Source of the DNA: Candidatus Krumholzibacteriia bacterium
GTDB taxonomy: Bacteria; Krumholzibacteriota; Krumholzibacteriia; G020349025
NCBI GenBank assembly: GCA_035649275.1
Contig: DASRJW010000141.1
Coordinates: 26,932-90,931 of the forward strand
Length of the DNA stretch: 64,000 bases
Direction: 5' to 3'
Under the pieces are notes generated by a model, which was not told where the DNA came from, made no database searches, and saw nothing but the letters and a program-made list of their open reading frames with translations. Both the position numbers and the translations under genes were made by a program. Positions 42,910 to 51,207 of this stretch are shown here, piece by piece. Positions within the stretch are counted from its first letter, which is position 1, and every line of letters starts with the position of its first letter.

Positions 42910-44619
42910 ATGCGCTGGTCCAAAGCCTTTCTACCCACCTTTCGCGAGCTGCCCGCCGAGGCAGAGATCATCAGCCATCAGCTGATGCTGCGCGCCGGCA
43001 TGATGCGCAAGCTGGCCGCCGGCGTCTTCTCCTACCTGCCGCTCGGCTGGCGGAGCATCGCCAAGGTGACCACCATCGTGCGCGAGGAGATGGACCGCAC
43101 CGGCGCGCAGGAGGTGGTGATGCCGGTGCTGCAGCCGGCGGAGCTGTGGCAGGAAAGCGGGCGCTGGCAAGCCTTCGGCCGCGAGCTCATGCGCCTCCAC
43201 GACCGCCACGACCGGGACTTCGCCCTCGGCCCCACGCACGAAGAAGTCATCACCACGCTGGCGCGGCAGACGCTGCGCAGCTACCGCCAGCTGCCCCAGA
43301 ACCTGTACCAGATCCAGGTGAAATTCCGCGACGAGATCCGGCCGCGGTTCGGCGTCATGCGCGCCCGGGAATTCACCATGAAGGACGCCTACAGCTTCCA
43401 CACCGACGACGAGTCCCTGGCCCGCACCTATACCGACATGCGCGACGCCTACTCCCGCATCCTGGAGCGCTGCGGCCTGGAGTTCCGCATCGTCGAGGCC
43501 GACACCGGGGTCATCGGCGGCGCCGAGAGCCACGAGTTCATGGTGCTCGCCGCGAGCGGCGAATCCGAGATCCTCTCCTGCGATCGCTGCGGCTACGCCG
43601 CCAACGCCGAGCGCGCCGAGGCGCGCCTCGCCACCTCGCCTCGAGCCGCAGCGGAGGAGGGCCCTGTCGAGGTGGCGACACCGGGAAAGAAGACGGTCGC
43701 CGACGTTGCCGCCTTTCTCGGCGTCCAGCCCGAAGCGCTGGCGAAAACGCTGCTGTTCAAGATCGCCGATCGCGACGTGGCGGTGCTCGTGCCCGGGGAA
43801 CGGGACCTCAACGAGGCCAAGCTGGCGCGGCTCGCGGGCACCGGTCTCTTCCGCCTGCTGGAGGATGCCGAGGTGGTGCAGCTGACCGGTGCGGCGGTGG
43901 GATTCGCCGGCCCCGTAGGGCTCCCGGGGACGCCGATCTGGGCCGACGTCACCCTGCAAGGAGAGAAGCACTTCATCACCGGCGCCAACCGCACTGACAC
44001 GCACCTGCGGGGCGTGCGTCCGGGGCGCGATTTCGCCGTCGAACGTTGGGGAGACCTCGTTCTCGCCCGCGCCGGCGACGGCTGCCCGCGCTGCCTGGGC
44101 ACGCTGCAATCTTCCCGGGGCATCGAGGTGGGTCACGTCTTCAAGCTCGGCACCAAGTACAGCGAGAAAATGGCGGCCACCTTCCTCGATGGGAACGGGA
44201 AGGAGCGCCCTTACGTCATGGGCTGCTACGGCTTCGGCGTCACCCGCACCGTCGCCGCCGCCATCGAACAGCACCACGATGCGGAGGGCATCGTCTGGCC
44301 GCGAGCCCTCGCTCCCTTCGCGGTCCTCATCCTGCCGGTGCAAAGCTCCCATGCTGCCTCGCAGGAGCTCGCCGCCGCCTTGCACGACGAGCTCAGCGCC
44401 GACGGCATCGACGTGCTCCTGGACGACCGGGATCTCTCCCCAGGAGCGAAGTTCAAGGACGCCGATCTCATCGGCATCCCCACCCGCGTGACCTTGGGAG
44501 AGCGGGGATTGCGGGAGGACAAGCTGGAGATCCGCGACCGGCGAAGCGGCACCGTGCGCACGGTGCCGCAGGCCGAGCTGGCCCGGGCGGTGCGTGCGAC
44601 GGTACGGGAAGCGACTTAA
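42910..44619 (+). CDS. proS: Prolyl-tRNA synthetase (bacterial type, with editing domain)
   Basis: ProS charges tRNA-Pro. The 569-residue class II enzyme has the bacterial layout: a catalytic core starting at FLPTFRELPAEAEIISHQLM, motif 2 around FRDEIRPRFGVMRAREFTMKD, an inserted YbaK-like editing domain (about 215-390) that clears mischarged Ala, and a C-terminal anticodon-binding domain. ATG 42910 has GGGGAG upstream; GTG 42904 is two codons earlier. Its TAA overlaps the convergent rpsT stop in the sequence CTTAAG. Confidence 0.95.
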   Translation: MRWSKAFLPTFRELPAEAEIISHQLMLRAGMMRKLAAGVFSYLPLGWRSIAKVTTIVREEMDRTGAQEVVMPVLQPAELWQESGRWQAFGRELMRLHDRHDRDFALGPTHEEVITTLARQTLRSYRQLPQNLYQIQVKFRDEIRPRFGVMRAREFTMKDAYSFHTDDESLARTYTDMRDAYSRILERCGLEFRIVEADTGVIGGAESHEFMVLAASGESEILSCDRCGYAANAERAEARLATSPRAAAEEGPVEVATPGKKTVADVAAFLGVQPEALAKTLLFKIADRDVAVLVPGERDLNEAKLARLAGTGLFRLLEDAEVVQLTGAAVGFAGPVGLPGTPIWADVTLQGEKHFITGANRTDTHLRGVRPGRDFAVERWGDLVLARAGDGCPRCLGTLQSSRGIEVGHVFKLGTKYSEKMAATFLDGNGKERPYVMGCYGFGVTRTVAAAIEQHHDAEGIVWPRALAPFAVLILPVQSSHAASQELAAALHDELSADGIDVLLDDRDLSPGAKFKDADLIGIPTRVTLGERGLREDKLEIRDRRSGTVRTVPQAELARAVRATVREAT

Positions 44620-44876
44620 GACCCGGGCAGCCGCTGCAGGTGAGCGGCGAGACGCGACTTGAGCCGGGAAGCGGTGCGCGGATGGATCAGATGGGTCTTG
44701 GCGCTCTTGTCGATGATGGCTTCGAGCGCCGGGAAGGCGGTCTTGGCCGCGGCCGCACTCGGCATCTCCCGGAACTCGTGCAGGGCGTGCCGCAGGCGCG
44801 CCCGCTTGGACCGATTCGCCAGGCGGCGCTTGGCGTCCCGGCGCAGCGTTTTCTCGAACTGCTTATGATGGGGCAA
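44616..44876 (-). CDS. rpsT: 30S ribosomal protein S20
   Basis: The 86-residue basic protein matches S20 in length and sequence (PHHKQFEKTLRRDAKRRLAN, KSAKTHLIHPRTASRLKSRL). The start is TTG at 44876, with GGAGG five bases upstream on the minus strand; no ATG or GTG lies nearby. E. coli rpsT also starts with UUG, and there the weak start is part of autogenous control, so the same may hold here. It converges with proS, and the two stop codons overlap. Confidence 0.92.
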   Translation of the reverse strand: MPHHKQFEKTLRRDAKRRLANRSKRARLRHALHEFREMPSAAAAKTAFPALEAIIDKSAKTHLIHPRTASRLKSRLAAHLQRLPGS

Positions 44877-44907
44877 ACCAACCTCCAGGAACCCACGAAA
44901 CCGTGTG

Positions 44908-44936
44908 ACGCTAGCACGCGGCCCCGCACGGGTCAA
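44908..44936 (-). promoter_or_regulatory. rpsT promoter
   Basis: On the minus strand, TTGACC (44936-44931) and TAGCGT (44913-44908) are 17 bases apart. The -35 box matches five of six consensus positions. Transcription would start near 44901, giving a leader of about 25 bases that carries the GGAGG before the TTG start. The site also lies in the gap before the divergent amidohydrolase gene. Confidence 0.55.
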
Positions 44937-44960
44937 GTGGAGTGGCCGTGGTGCGGCGGC

Positions 44961-46274
44961 GTGCGCCCGCGTTCGCATCGGGCCCGACGACCTGCCGCCG
45001 CTGCCACTGCAGCCCTTCTCCTCGCGGGAGGATTCGCAGCGGCACCGACCGCCACGGCGGCAGAGTTCGCCGTGCATGCCGCCAAGCTGGTGGACGTACG
45101 CGCCGGCAACGTCCGGGGGCCGGTCTGGGTGCGCGTGCGCGGCGACAGCATCGTCGGGGTGGAAAACCGCGCCCCCGCCGGCATTCCGGTGCTCGACCTC
45201 GGCGGCGCCACCTTGCTCCCCGGTCTCATCGACTGCCACACCCACCTCGGCATGCGCGTGGGCCTGCCGCCCCTCGAGCAGCTGCGCACCTCGGCGGCGC
45301 GGGCGGCGGTGTCCGGGGTGGAAAACTGCCGCCACACACTCCTCGCCGGTTTCACCACCTGCCGCGATGTCGGCGGCACCGAGCTGGTGGACGTGGCGCT
45401 GCGCGACGCCATCGCCGATGGGGAGATCCTCGGGCCGCGGTTGCAGGTGGCCACCTGGGCGCTCTCCATGACCGGTGGCCACGGCGACGATCGCAACCTG
45501 CTCGATTACCACTGGTGCAACGAGCTCGCTGCCGGCGTCGCCGACGGCCCCGACGAGGTGCGGAAGAAGGTGCGCTTCGACATCCAACAGGGCGCCGACC
45601 TCATCAAGATCCTGGCCACCGGCGGCGTGCTCTCCGCCCGCGACGACCCGCGCCACACGACCTACACGATGGAGGAGCTTCGCGCCGCGTGCGACGAGGC
45701 CAAGCGCCTCGGCCGCTTCGTCGCCGCCCACTGCCACGGCAAGGAAGGCATGATGTGGGCGAGCCAGGCCGGCGCCCGTTCCATCGAGCACGGCACCTTC
45801 ATGGATGAAGAAGCCGCTTCGCTGCTGAAAAAGAACGGCACCTGGTACGTGCCCACGCTCTACGTTCTCGAGCCGATCCTCGCCCCGGGGAATCCGCTGC
45901 ACATCCGCGCCGAGAGCCTGGAGAAAGCCAAGGGGATGCGGGAGCACATGCACCAGGCCTTCCGCAACGCGGTCGACAAGGATGTCCGCATTGCTTTCGG
46001 CAGCGACGCCGGCGTCTTCGCCCACGGCACCCAGGCCCAGGAGCTGGCGCTCTACGTGGAAGAAGGCATGTCGGCGCTGCAAGCCATCCGCACCGCCACC
46101 ACCTCGGCGGCGGAGCTCATGGGCTGGGCGGATCGCGTCGGCAGCGTGGAGCCAGGACGTTACGCCGACCTCATCGCCGTGAGCGGCGACCCGACGGAGG
46201 ACATCACCGAGCTGCAGCGGGTGCGCTGGGTCATGCAGGGCGGCGTGGTGGTGAAGAACGAGCTCGGACCGTGA
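44961..46274 (+). CDS. Secreted metal-dependent amidohydrolase (prolidase-like)
   Basis: This 437-residue protein begins with a signal peptide (basic start, then ATAALLLAGGFAAAP). An amidohydrolase-superfamily barrel follows: the HxH pair in DCHTHLGMR, the Lys of DLIKILATGGVLS, His residues in VAAHCHG and SIEHGTF, and the Asp of AFGSDAGV. It resembles the imidazolonepropionase-like group that includes Xaa-Pro and Xaa-Arg dipeptidases. The true substrate cannot be read from sequence. I chose GTG 44961; GTG 44937 is in frame, and neither has a good ribosome-binding site. It is transcribed away from rpsT. Confidence 0.82.
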   Translation: MRPRSHRARRPAAAATAALLLAGGFAAAPTATAAEFAVHAAKLVDVRAGNVRGPVWVRVRGDSIVGVENRAPAGIPVLDLGGATLLPGLIDCHTHLGMRVGLPPLEQLRTSAARAAVSGVENCRHTLLAGFTTCRDVGGTELVDVALRDAIADGEILGPRLQVATWALSMTGGHGDDRNLLDYHWCNELAAGVADGPDEVRKKVRFDIQQGADLIKILATGGVLSARDDPRHTTYTMEELRAACDEAKRLGRFVAAHCHGKEGMMWASQAGARSIEHGTFMDEEAASLLKKNGTWYVPTLYVLEPILAPGNPLHIRAESLEKAKGMREHMHQAFRNAVDKDVRIAFGSDAGVFAHGTQAQELALYVEEGMSALQAIRTATTSAAELMGWADRVGSVEPGRYADLIAVSGDPTEDITELQRVRWVMQGGVVVKNELGP

Positions 46275-46327
46275 GGGCGCGTGGTGGTGATGCCAGCTCG
46301 GACGGTGAGGGCGGCGTGCATCACGCC
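46261..46327. repeat. Tandem imperfect 34-base repeat at the amidohydrolase 3' end
   Basis: AGCTCGGAC, followed by C/GGTGAGGGCG, occurs at 46261 and again at 46295, giving two adjacent imperfect copies of 34 and 33 bases across the stop codon. The second copy includes GGCGTG-CAT-CACGCC, a six-pair hairpin. It lies in the convergent gap before the Wzi-like gene and may help end transcription from either side. Confidence 0.5.
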
Positions 46328-46350
46328 ACCTCGGGGCGTGACGGCAACGG

Positions 46351-47976
46351 TCAGAACTCCACCCGCGTCAAGGCCCGCAGCTGCAGGTCCGTCGTCGCCG
46401 CCGCCGACGGATCGTGCTGTGCCTGCGTGACGTGCAGCCAGCGGGCTTCGAGCGCTGCATCGAGACTGCGCAGTCCCCGGTAGAGGAGCTCGAACCCCGG
46501 TTGGTGCGAGCTCTGCACCGTGCCCGAGAGATAATCCTGGGAATCGCTCGTGCGTTCCTCTTGATCCACCGCCAGACCACCCTCCCCGTGGCGCTCCAGG
46601 TCGTAGAAGACCTGGAGGGACCAGCCGCGGCTCAAGCGCCGGCGCAGCCCCAGGTGCCACAGATCCGCGTCCGGCCCAGCGCGGCTGCCGAGGCTGAGTC
46701 CGTAGTGCTCGTAGCGGTTGATCGGTGTCTGGTGCGTGTAGGTGAACTGGCTCGCCCAGCTCCATTCACCCTCCAGGTCCCAGTCGTCGGCACCGAACGG
46801 CTGCAACCAGAGGAACCCCGCCAGCGCGCCCACCTTGTTGCCAAAATCGTCGAGGCCGCGCCGCAGGTTGAGGTCGTCGACGAGGAACTCGCCGTAGAGC
46901 TCGAGATCCGGGAGGAGGAGCTTGCCGTCGATGCTGCCGAGGGCGTTGTCCCGATCGCCGATGTTGGCCTGGGTGACGTAGAGGACGTTCACCGGGTTCA
47001 GATAGGCGAGGTCGAGACCGCGGTCGCCATACACCGTGGCCTCCGAGACGGCGAGCAAGAGCCGCCGGTGCGGCTGCAGCACGAGCCGGTGCGCGGCGAT
47101 GAACTTCTGCACCAGCTCGGGGTCCTCGGGCTCGAGCTGGGCCGGGCGCAGTTCGCCCGCCACGTGCGTGAAGCGCAGCCAGCCGAAGTCGAGCTCGAGC
47201 CGCAGCAGATCGAGGGGCGGCGTCTCGTCGAGGAGGAGCAGGGCATTCTGCCGCCCCGGCCCCCAGCGCAGGTGCTCGCGGCCGATGTCCACCAGCACCG
47301 GACCATGGACGTAACGGGCGTAGGGTTCCACCCGGCGGGAAAAGCTGAAGCGGTCGCGCGGCTCGAAAACATATTCGGCTTCACCTGCCCGCGGGTCGGC
47401 GCTCTGGCGCAAGACACCGTCGCCGGTACGCCAGACGAGGGAGAGGGGGACGAAGGCGGCGAAATCGCGCCGGAGCACCAGGGCCGCCGCGGGCTCGAAG
47501 CTCAGGCGCGCATCGGTCTGGGAGAAGGCGGCCCCCGGCGACGTGGGGCCGAAGCGCACATCCTGACCGGCGAAGACGAAGAGCCGGAACTCCCAGTCGG
47601 CGCCGCGCCAGCGATGCGCCGTCCGCTCCAGCACCGCCAGGCTTTCGCCTTGGGCCACGAGCTCGGCGGAGAACTCCTCGACCAGCATGTCGAGCTGTTG
47701 CGCTTCGATCCGGCTCGGGCGCCACTCGTTGCGTGCCGCCGCCTGCTGCAGCCTGCCGACGAGACGCGCCACCTGCCCGCGGCGGAGCGGCAGCATGTCG
47801 AGACCGGTACGCCCCAGGCCGGCACGCACCTCGAAGCGCTGCAGCATCTCGTAGGCCCAGTGCTCGAGCGGCAGGTCCACCGGTTCCTGGGCCCGGCCCG
47901 CTGCCGACGCGAGCAGAAGGAAAGCGAAGCCCCAAGCGCCGAGGCAGCCTCGGGTGGGGCGCGGGAAACCCGCCAT
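46351..47976 (-). CDS. Wzi-like capsule assembly / outer-membrane beta-barrel protein
   Basis: This 541-residue protein has a signal peptide (CLGAWGFAFLLLASAAGRAQ). A helical N-terminal part (HWAYEMLQRFEVR) and then many amphipathic beta strands follow, with the Wzi-family landmarks REHLRWGPGRQNALLLLDET, LAYLNPVNVLYVTQANIGDR and LYGEFLVDDL, ending in a C-terminal Phe. In E. coli, Wzi is a lectin barrel that holds group 1 capsule on the cell surface. No other capsule gene is in the window, so the role here is open. I took ATG 47976; the frame is open to 48291. It is divergent from uvrC by about 43 bases. Confidence 0.8.
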   Translation of the reverse strand: MAGFPRPTRGCLGAWGFAFLLLASAAGRAQEPVDLPLEHWAYEMLQRFEVRAGLGRTGLDMLPLRRGQVARLVGRLQQAAARNEWRPSRIEAQQLDMLVEEFSAELVAQGESLAVLERTAHRWRGADWEFRLFVFAGQDVRFGPTSPGAAFSQTDARLSFEPAAALVLRRDFAAFVPLSLVWRTGDGVLRQSADPRAGEAEYVFEPRDRFSFSRRVEPYARYVHGPVLVDIGREHLRWGPGRQNALLLLDETPPLDLLRLELDFGWLRFTHVAGELRPAQLEPEDPELVQKFIAAHRLVLQPHRRLLLAVSEATVYGDRGLDLAYLNPVNVLYVTQANIGDRDNALGSIDGKLLLPDLELYGEFLVDDLNLRRGLDDFGNKVGALAGFLWLQPFGADDWDLEGEWSWASQFTYTHQTPINRYEHYGLSLGSRAGPDADLWHLGLRRRLSRGWSLQVFYDLERHGEGGLAVDQEERTSDSQDYLSGTVQSSHQPGFELLYRGLRSLDAALEARWLHVTQAQHDPSAAATTDLQLRALTRVEF

Positions 47977-48019
47977 GGTGCGACACGTCCTCCCTCGCGG
48001 TCGCGGCGACCGCCTCGGC

Positions 48020-50227
48020 ATGATCGACCGCCGCCGGACGGGGCGCAACGGCGAAGAAGCCGCGGCGTTGTCCCACTGCGCTCTCCTCCTTACACTGGCC
48101 GGAGAGGCCGCTCGACGCTGGCAGAGGGCCTCTCGACCCAGCGGAGGCACGACGATTCCTGAGGACCCCACGCAGAAACCGGCGCCGCCGGATGCCGCGG
48201 CGCCGACTACGGCCGCGGCCTCTGCGGAGTCCACCGCGCCGCCGACCACGGCCGCGGCGTCTGCGGCGTCCACCGCGCTCGCCGAGCGCATCCGCTCCCT
48301 GCCGGAGGAGCCCGGCGTCTACCTCTTCAAGGATGCCCGCGGCAAGGTGCTCTATGTGGGCAAGGCCAAGTCGCTGCGGGATCGGGTGCGGAGTTACCTC
48401 AACCCGGGTCCGGAAGCGCATCCGAAGACCCGGGTGCTCATGGGACGGGCGCGTGACGTGGATTACGTCAGCACCCGCACCGAGGTGGAAGCCCTGGTCC
48501 TGGAATGCAACCTCATCAAGGAGTACAAGCCGCGCTACAACATCCGGCTCCGGGACGACAAGAAGTACCCCTACATCCGGGTGAGCAACGATCCCTTCCC
48601 GCGGGTGTTCTTGACCCGCACTTTGGTGCACGACGGCAGCGAATACTTCGGACCCTATTCGGATGTCGGCGCCATGCGCCGCACCCTCGGACTCTTGCAG
48701 CGTGTCTTCCAGTGCCGGCCTTGCACGCCCGAGTCGCTGGAGGGCATCGACCGCCCCTGTCTCTACTACGACATCAAGATGTGCCAGGCACCCTGCGTGG
48801 GCCTGCAAAGCCGGGAGGACTACCACCGCGCCATGGACGACGTGCGCCTGTTCCTCGGCGGGCGCACCACCGAGCTGGTGAACCGGCTGCGCGCCCGCAT
48901 GCAAGCCGAGAGCGAGGGGCTCGAATTCGAACGTGCCGCACGCACGCGGGATCAGCTGCGCTCCATCGAGCGCAGCACCGACCGCTTGCGCACCCTGGTG
49001 GGGCAGGACGTGGACCGGGACGCCCTGGCCATGCGGCGTGATGGTGAAGACGCTGCCGGCGTCGTCTTGAAGATCCGCGGTGGCAAGCTCCTGGCGAGCG
49101 AGACCTTCTACTTCGCCGCCGGCGAGGAGAGCGACGTGGCGGCGTTCGCCGCTTTCTTCCAGCAGTACTACAACTCCACTCGCTCCATCCCGGAGGAGAT
49201 CCTCACCAGCGAGGTCCTGGAGGAAACCGAGCTGCTGGTCGACTGGCTCGCCGAGAAGGCGGGCAGGAGCGTCCGTCTCACCGTGCCGCAACGAGGCGAG
49301 AAGCACACGCTCCTGGCGCTGGCGCTCAAGAACGCCACCCTGAAGCTGGACGAGTGGCTCATCGCCCACGGCAAGGCCGGACGGCGCGCCCCCGACGAGG
49401 TGGTGCAGCTGCGCGAGGTGCTGGGCAGCCGCGAGCTGCCGCGGCGCATCGAGTGCTTCGACATCTCCAACTTCCAGGGTTCCCATCCGGTGGCTTCGCT
49501 GGTGCACTTCGAAGCGGGGCAGCCGGTGAAGAACCGCTACCGCCACTTCCGCATCCGCGGCATCGCCGCGCCCAACGATTTCGCCATGATGGAGCACGTG
49601 GTGGAACGGCACTTCCGCTCCCTGGTGCAGGACGGCCTGACGCTCCCGGAGCTGGTGCTGGTGGACGGCGGCCGCGGCCAACTCGGGGCGGCGGAGCGAG
49701 CCCTGGCCGCGCTGGAGCTCGGGCAGCGCGTGCACCTCCTGGGCCTAGCGAAGCGGCAGGAAGAGATCTTCCGCTCCGGCACCGCCGAGCCCCTGGTGCT
49801 GCCCCGGAGCTCGCCGGCACTCAAGCTGTTGCAGCGCATCCGCGACGAAGCCCATCGCTTCGCCATCGGCTACCATCGCCGGCTCCGCGGCCAGGAACTG
49901 GTGCGCTCCGCCCTCGACGACATCCCTGGTGTGGGCACGAAGACACGGATCGCACTGCTGCGGCGCTTCGGCTCGGTGGAAGCGGTGAGCCGCGCCAGCG
50001 CCGAGGAGCTGCGCGCCGTGCACGGCGTCGGCCCAGCGACGGCGGAGCGCATCCTCGCCGTGCTTTCCCATCCGGCGCTCCGCGCCGGCACCACGCATGC
50101 TCAAGAGGGCACCGCGGCAGCGGCGGAAGAAGCGGAGGCGCCGCTGGCGCCCGCCGCCGATGACAGCGGCGACCTCCAGGCGCGGGAATTCGACCTGGAG
50201 ATGGAAGGCGGGGCCGGTGGAACCTGA
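48020..50227 (+). CDS. uvrC: Excinuclease ABC subunit C
   Basis: UvrC makes both incisions in nucleotide excision repair. The core starts at SLPEEPGVYLFKD, the GIY-YIG 3'-incision domain with VLYVGKAKSLRDR. Next comes the UvrB-binding helical pair (GLEFERAARTRDQLRSIERS) and the RNase H-like 5'-incision domain (IECFDISNFQGSHPVASLV). A C-terminal helix-hairpin-helix pair lies at DDIPGVGTKTRIALLRRFGS. The start is unclear: ATG 48020 gives 735 residues with about 90 extra Arg-, Ala- and Thr-rich residues before the core. ATG 47954, TTG near 48068 or a non-standard start nearer the core are alternatives. A tandem repeat lies in the extension. xerD overlaps its end. Confidence 0.92.
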   Translation: MIDRRRTGRNGEEAAALSHCALLLTLAGEAARRWQRASRPSGGTTIPEDPTQKPAPPDAAAPTTAAASAESTAPPTTAAASAASTALAERIRSLPEEPGVYLFKDARGKVLYVGKAKSLRDRVRSYLNPGPEAHPKTRVLMGRARDVDYVSTRTEVEALVLECNLIKEYKPRYNIRLRDDKKYPYIRVSNDPFPRVFLTRTLVHDGSEYFGPYSDVGAMRRTLGLLQRVFQCRPCTPESLEGIDRPCLYYDIKMCQAPCVGLQSREDYHRAMDDVRLFLGGRTTELVNRLRARMQAESEGLEFERAARTRDQLRSIERSTDRLRTLVGQDVDRDALAMRRDGEDAAGVVLKIRGGKLLASETFYFAAGEESDVAAFAAFFQQYYNSTRSIPEEILTSEVLEETELLVDWLAEKAGRSVRLTVPQRGEKHTLLALALKNATLKLDEWLIAHGKAGRRAPDEVVQLREVLGSRELPRRIECFDISNFQGSHPVASLVHFEAGQPVKNRYRHFRIRGIAAPNDFAMMEHVVERHFRSLVQDGLTLPELVLVDGGRGQLGAAERALAALELGQRVHLLGLAKRQEEIFRSGTAEPLVLPRSSPALKLLQRIRDEAHRFAIGYHRRLRGQELVRSALDDIPGVGTKTRIALLRRFGSVEAVSRASAEELRAVHGVGPATAERILAVLSHPALRAGTTHAQEGTAAAAEEAEAPLAPAADDSGDLQAREFDLEMEGGAGGT
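48200..48274 (+). repeat. In-frame tandem repeat in the uvrC N-terminal extension
   Basis: Two adjacent copies of 36 and 39 bases encode APTTAAASAEST and APPTTAAASAAST. The second copy carries one extra codon. The segment would be a flexible Ala/Thr linker just before the GIY-YIG domain. Confidence 0.6.
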
Positions 50228-51134
50228 AGCGCGGCCGAGAAGCGCCCTCTCCCGGGCCCGCGAGCGCTACCTCGTGCACCTCATGGTGGAACGGGGCCTC
50301 GCGGCAACGACGCTCGATTCCTACGGCCGCGACCTCGACACCTATCTCCATCACCTCACGACGCAAGGCATCGGCAACCCCGCCGCGGTGGAACGGCGGC
50401 ATGTGCACGCCTTCTTGGCGGCGCAGACCGAGGCGGGCATGAGCGCAGCCACACGAGCGCGGCGCCTAGCTGCACTGCGCGGCTTCCACCGCTTCCTCGT
50501 CCTCGAAGGTCTGGCGCCCCAGTCGCCCCTCGAGGGACTGCGCGGCCCGCGACGGGGTCTGCGACTTCCCGCCGTGCTCTCGGTCCTCGACCTGGAGAAG
50601 CTCGTGCAAGCTCCGGCGGCGACGACGCCGCTCGGGCAGCGCGATCGAGCGGCGCTGGAGCTCACCTATGCCGCCGGGCTCCGGGTCTCGGAGATCTGCG
50701 CCCTGCCGCTCGAAGCGCTCGACCGCGAGCATCGTCTCGTCCGGGTCTTCGGCAAGGGCGCCAAGGAACGACTGGTGCCCGTCGGCCGCGCCGCGGTGGA
50801 AGCGGCGACGCGCTGGCTCACGGACGGCCGGCCCCGCCTCCTGCGCGGCCGCCTGGCACCGACTCTTCTGGTGAACGCCCGCGGCGGCAAGCTCTCGCGC
50901 ATGGGCTTTTGGAAGCTGCTGCGCAAGCACGCCGCCGCCACCGGGATCACCGCGCCGCTTTCGCCTCACACGCTCCGCCACTCCTTCGCCACCCATCTAC
51001 TCGAAGGCGGGGCGGACCTGCGCGTGGTCCAAGAGCTCCTCGGTCACGCCGACATCGGCACGACGCAGATCTACACGCTCGTGGACCGGCAGTACCTGCA
51101 CGAGGTCTACCGCACCTTCCATCCCCGCGCCTGA
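50217..51134 (+). CDS. xerD: Tyrosine recombinase XerD-type
   Basis: This 305-residue recombinase has the N-terminal core-binding domain (ERYLVHLMVERGLAATTLDS) and catalytic Arg156 (AAGLRVSEICAL), Lys (FGKGAKERLVP), [28 protein letters not shown] and nucleophile Tyr286. Those sequences are close to XerD consensus. GTG 50217 overlaps uvrC by 11 bases and has GGCGGGG upstream. With xerC at 31451 the window holds a plausible XerCD pair; neither gene is flanked by integration features. Confidence 0.9.
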   Translation: MEPEARPRSALSRARERYLVHLMVERGLAATTLDSYGRDLDTYLHHLTTQGIGNPAAVERRHVHAFLAAQTEAGMSAATRARRLAALRGFHRFLVLEGLAPQSPLEGLRGPRRGLRLPAVLSVLDLEKLVQAPAATTPLGQRDRAALELTYAAGLRVSEICALPLEALDREHRLVRVFGKGAKERLVPVGRAAVEAATRWLTDGRPRLLRGRLAPTLLVNARGGKLSRMGFWKLLRKHAAATGITAPLSPHTLRHSFATHLLEGGADLRVVQELLGHADIGTTQIYTLVDRQYLHEVYRTFHPRA

Positions 51135-51207
51135 ATCCACCTTCCGCGTTCGGGCGCGGCGGGACCCTGTGCTAGCATGGGACGGTCTCGCGGGAAGGAG
51201 CGTCCAC

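Noticed and set aside
47381..49735. 784-codon open frame on the minus strand opposite uvrC
   Set aside because: The plus strand is uvrC with all domains intact; the antisense product has no recognisable motif until it merges out of frame with the Wzi-like gene.
51149..51178. Promoter before trpS (TTCGGG, 18 bases, TAGCAT)
   Set aside because: The -10 box is fair, but the -35 box hardly matches; trpS may simply be read from uvrC-xerD.
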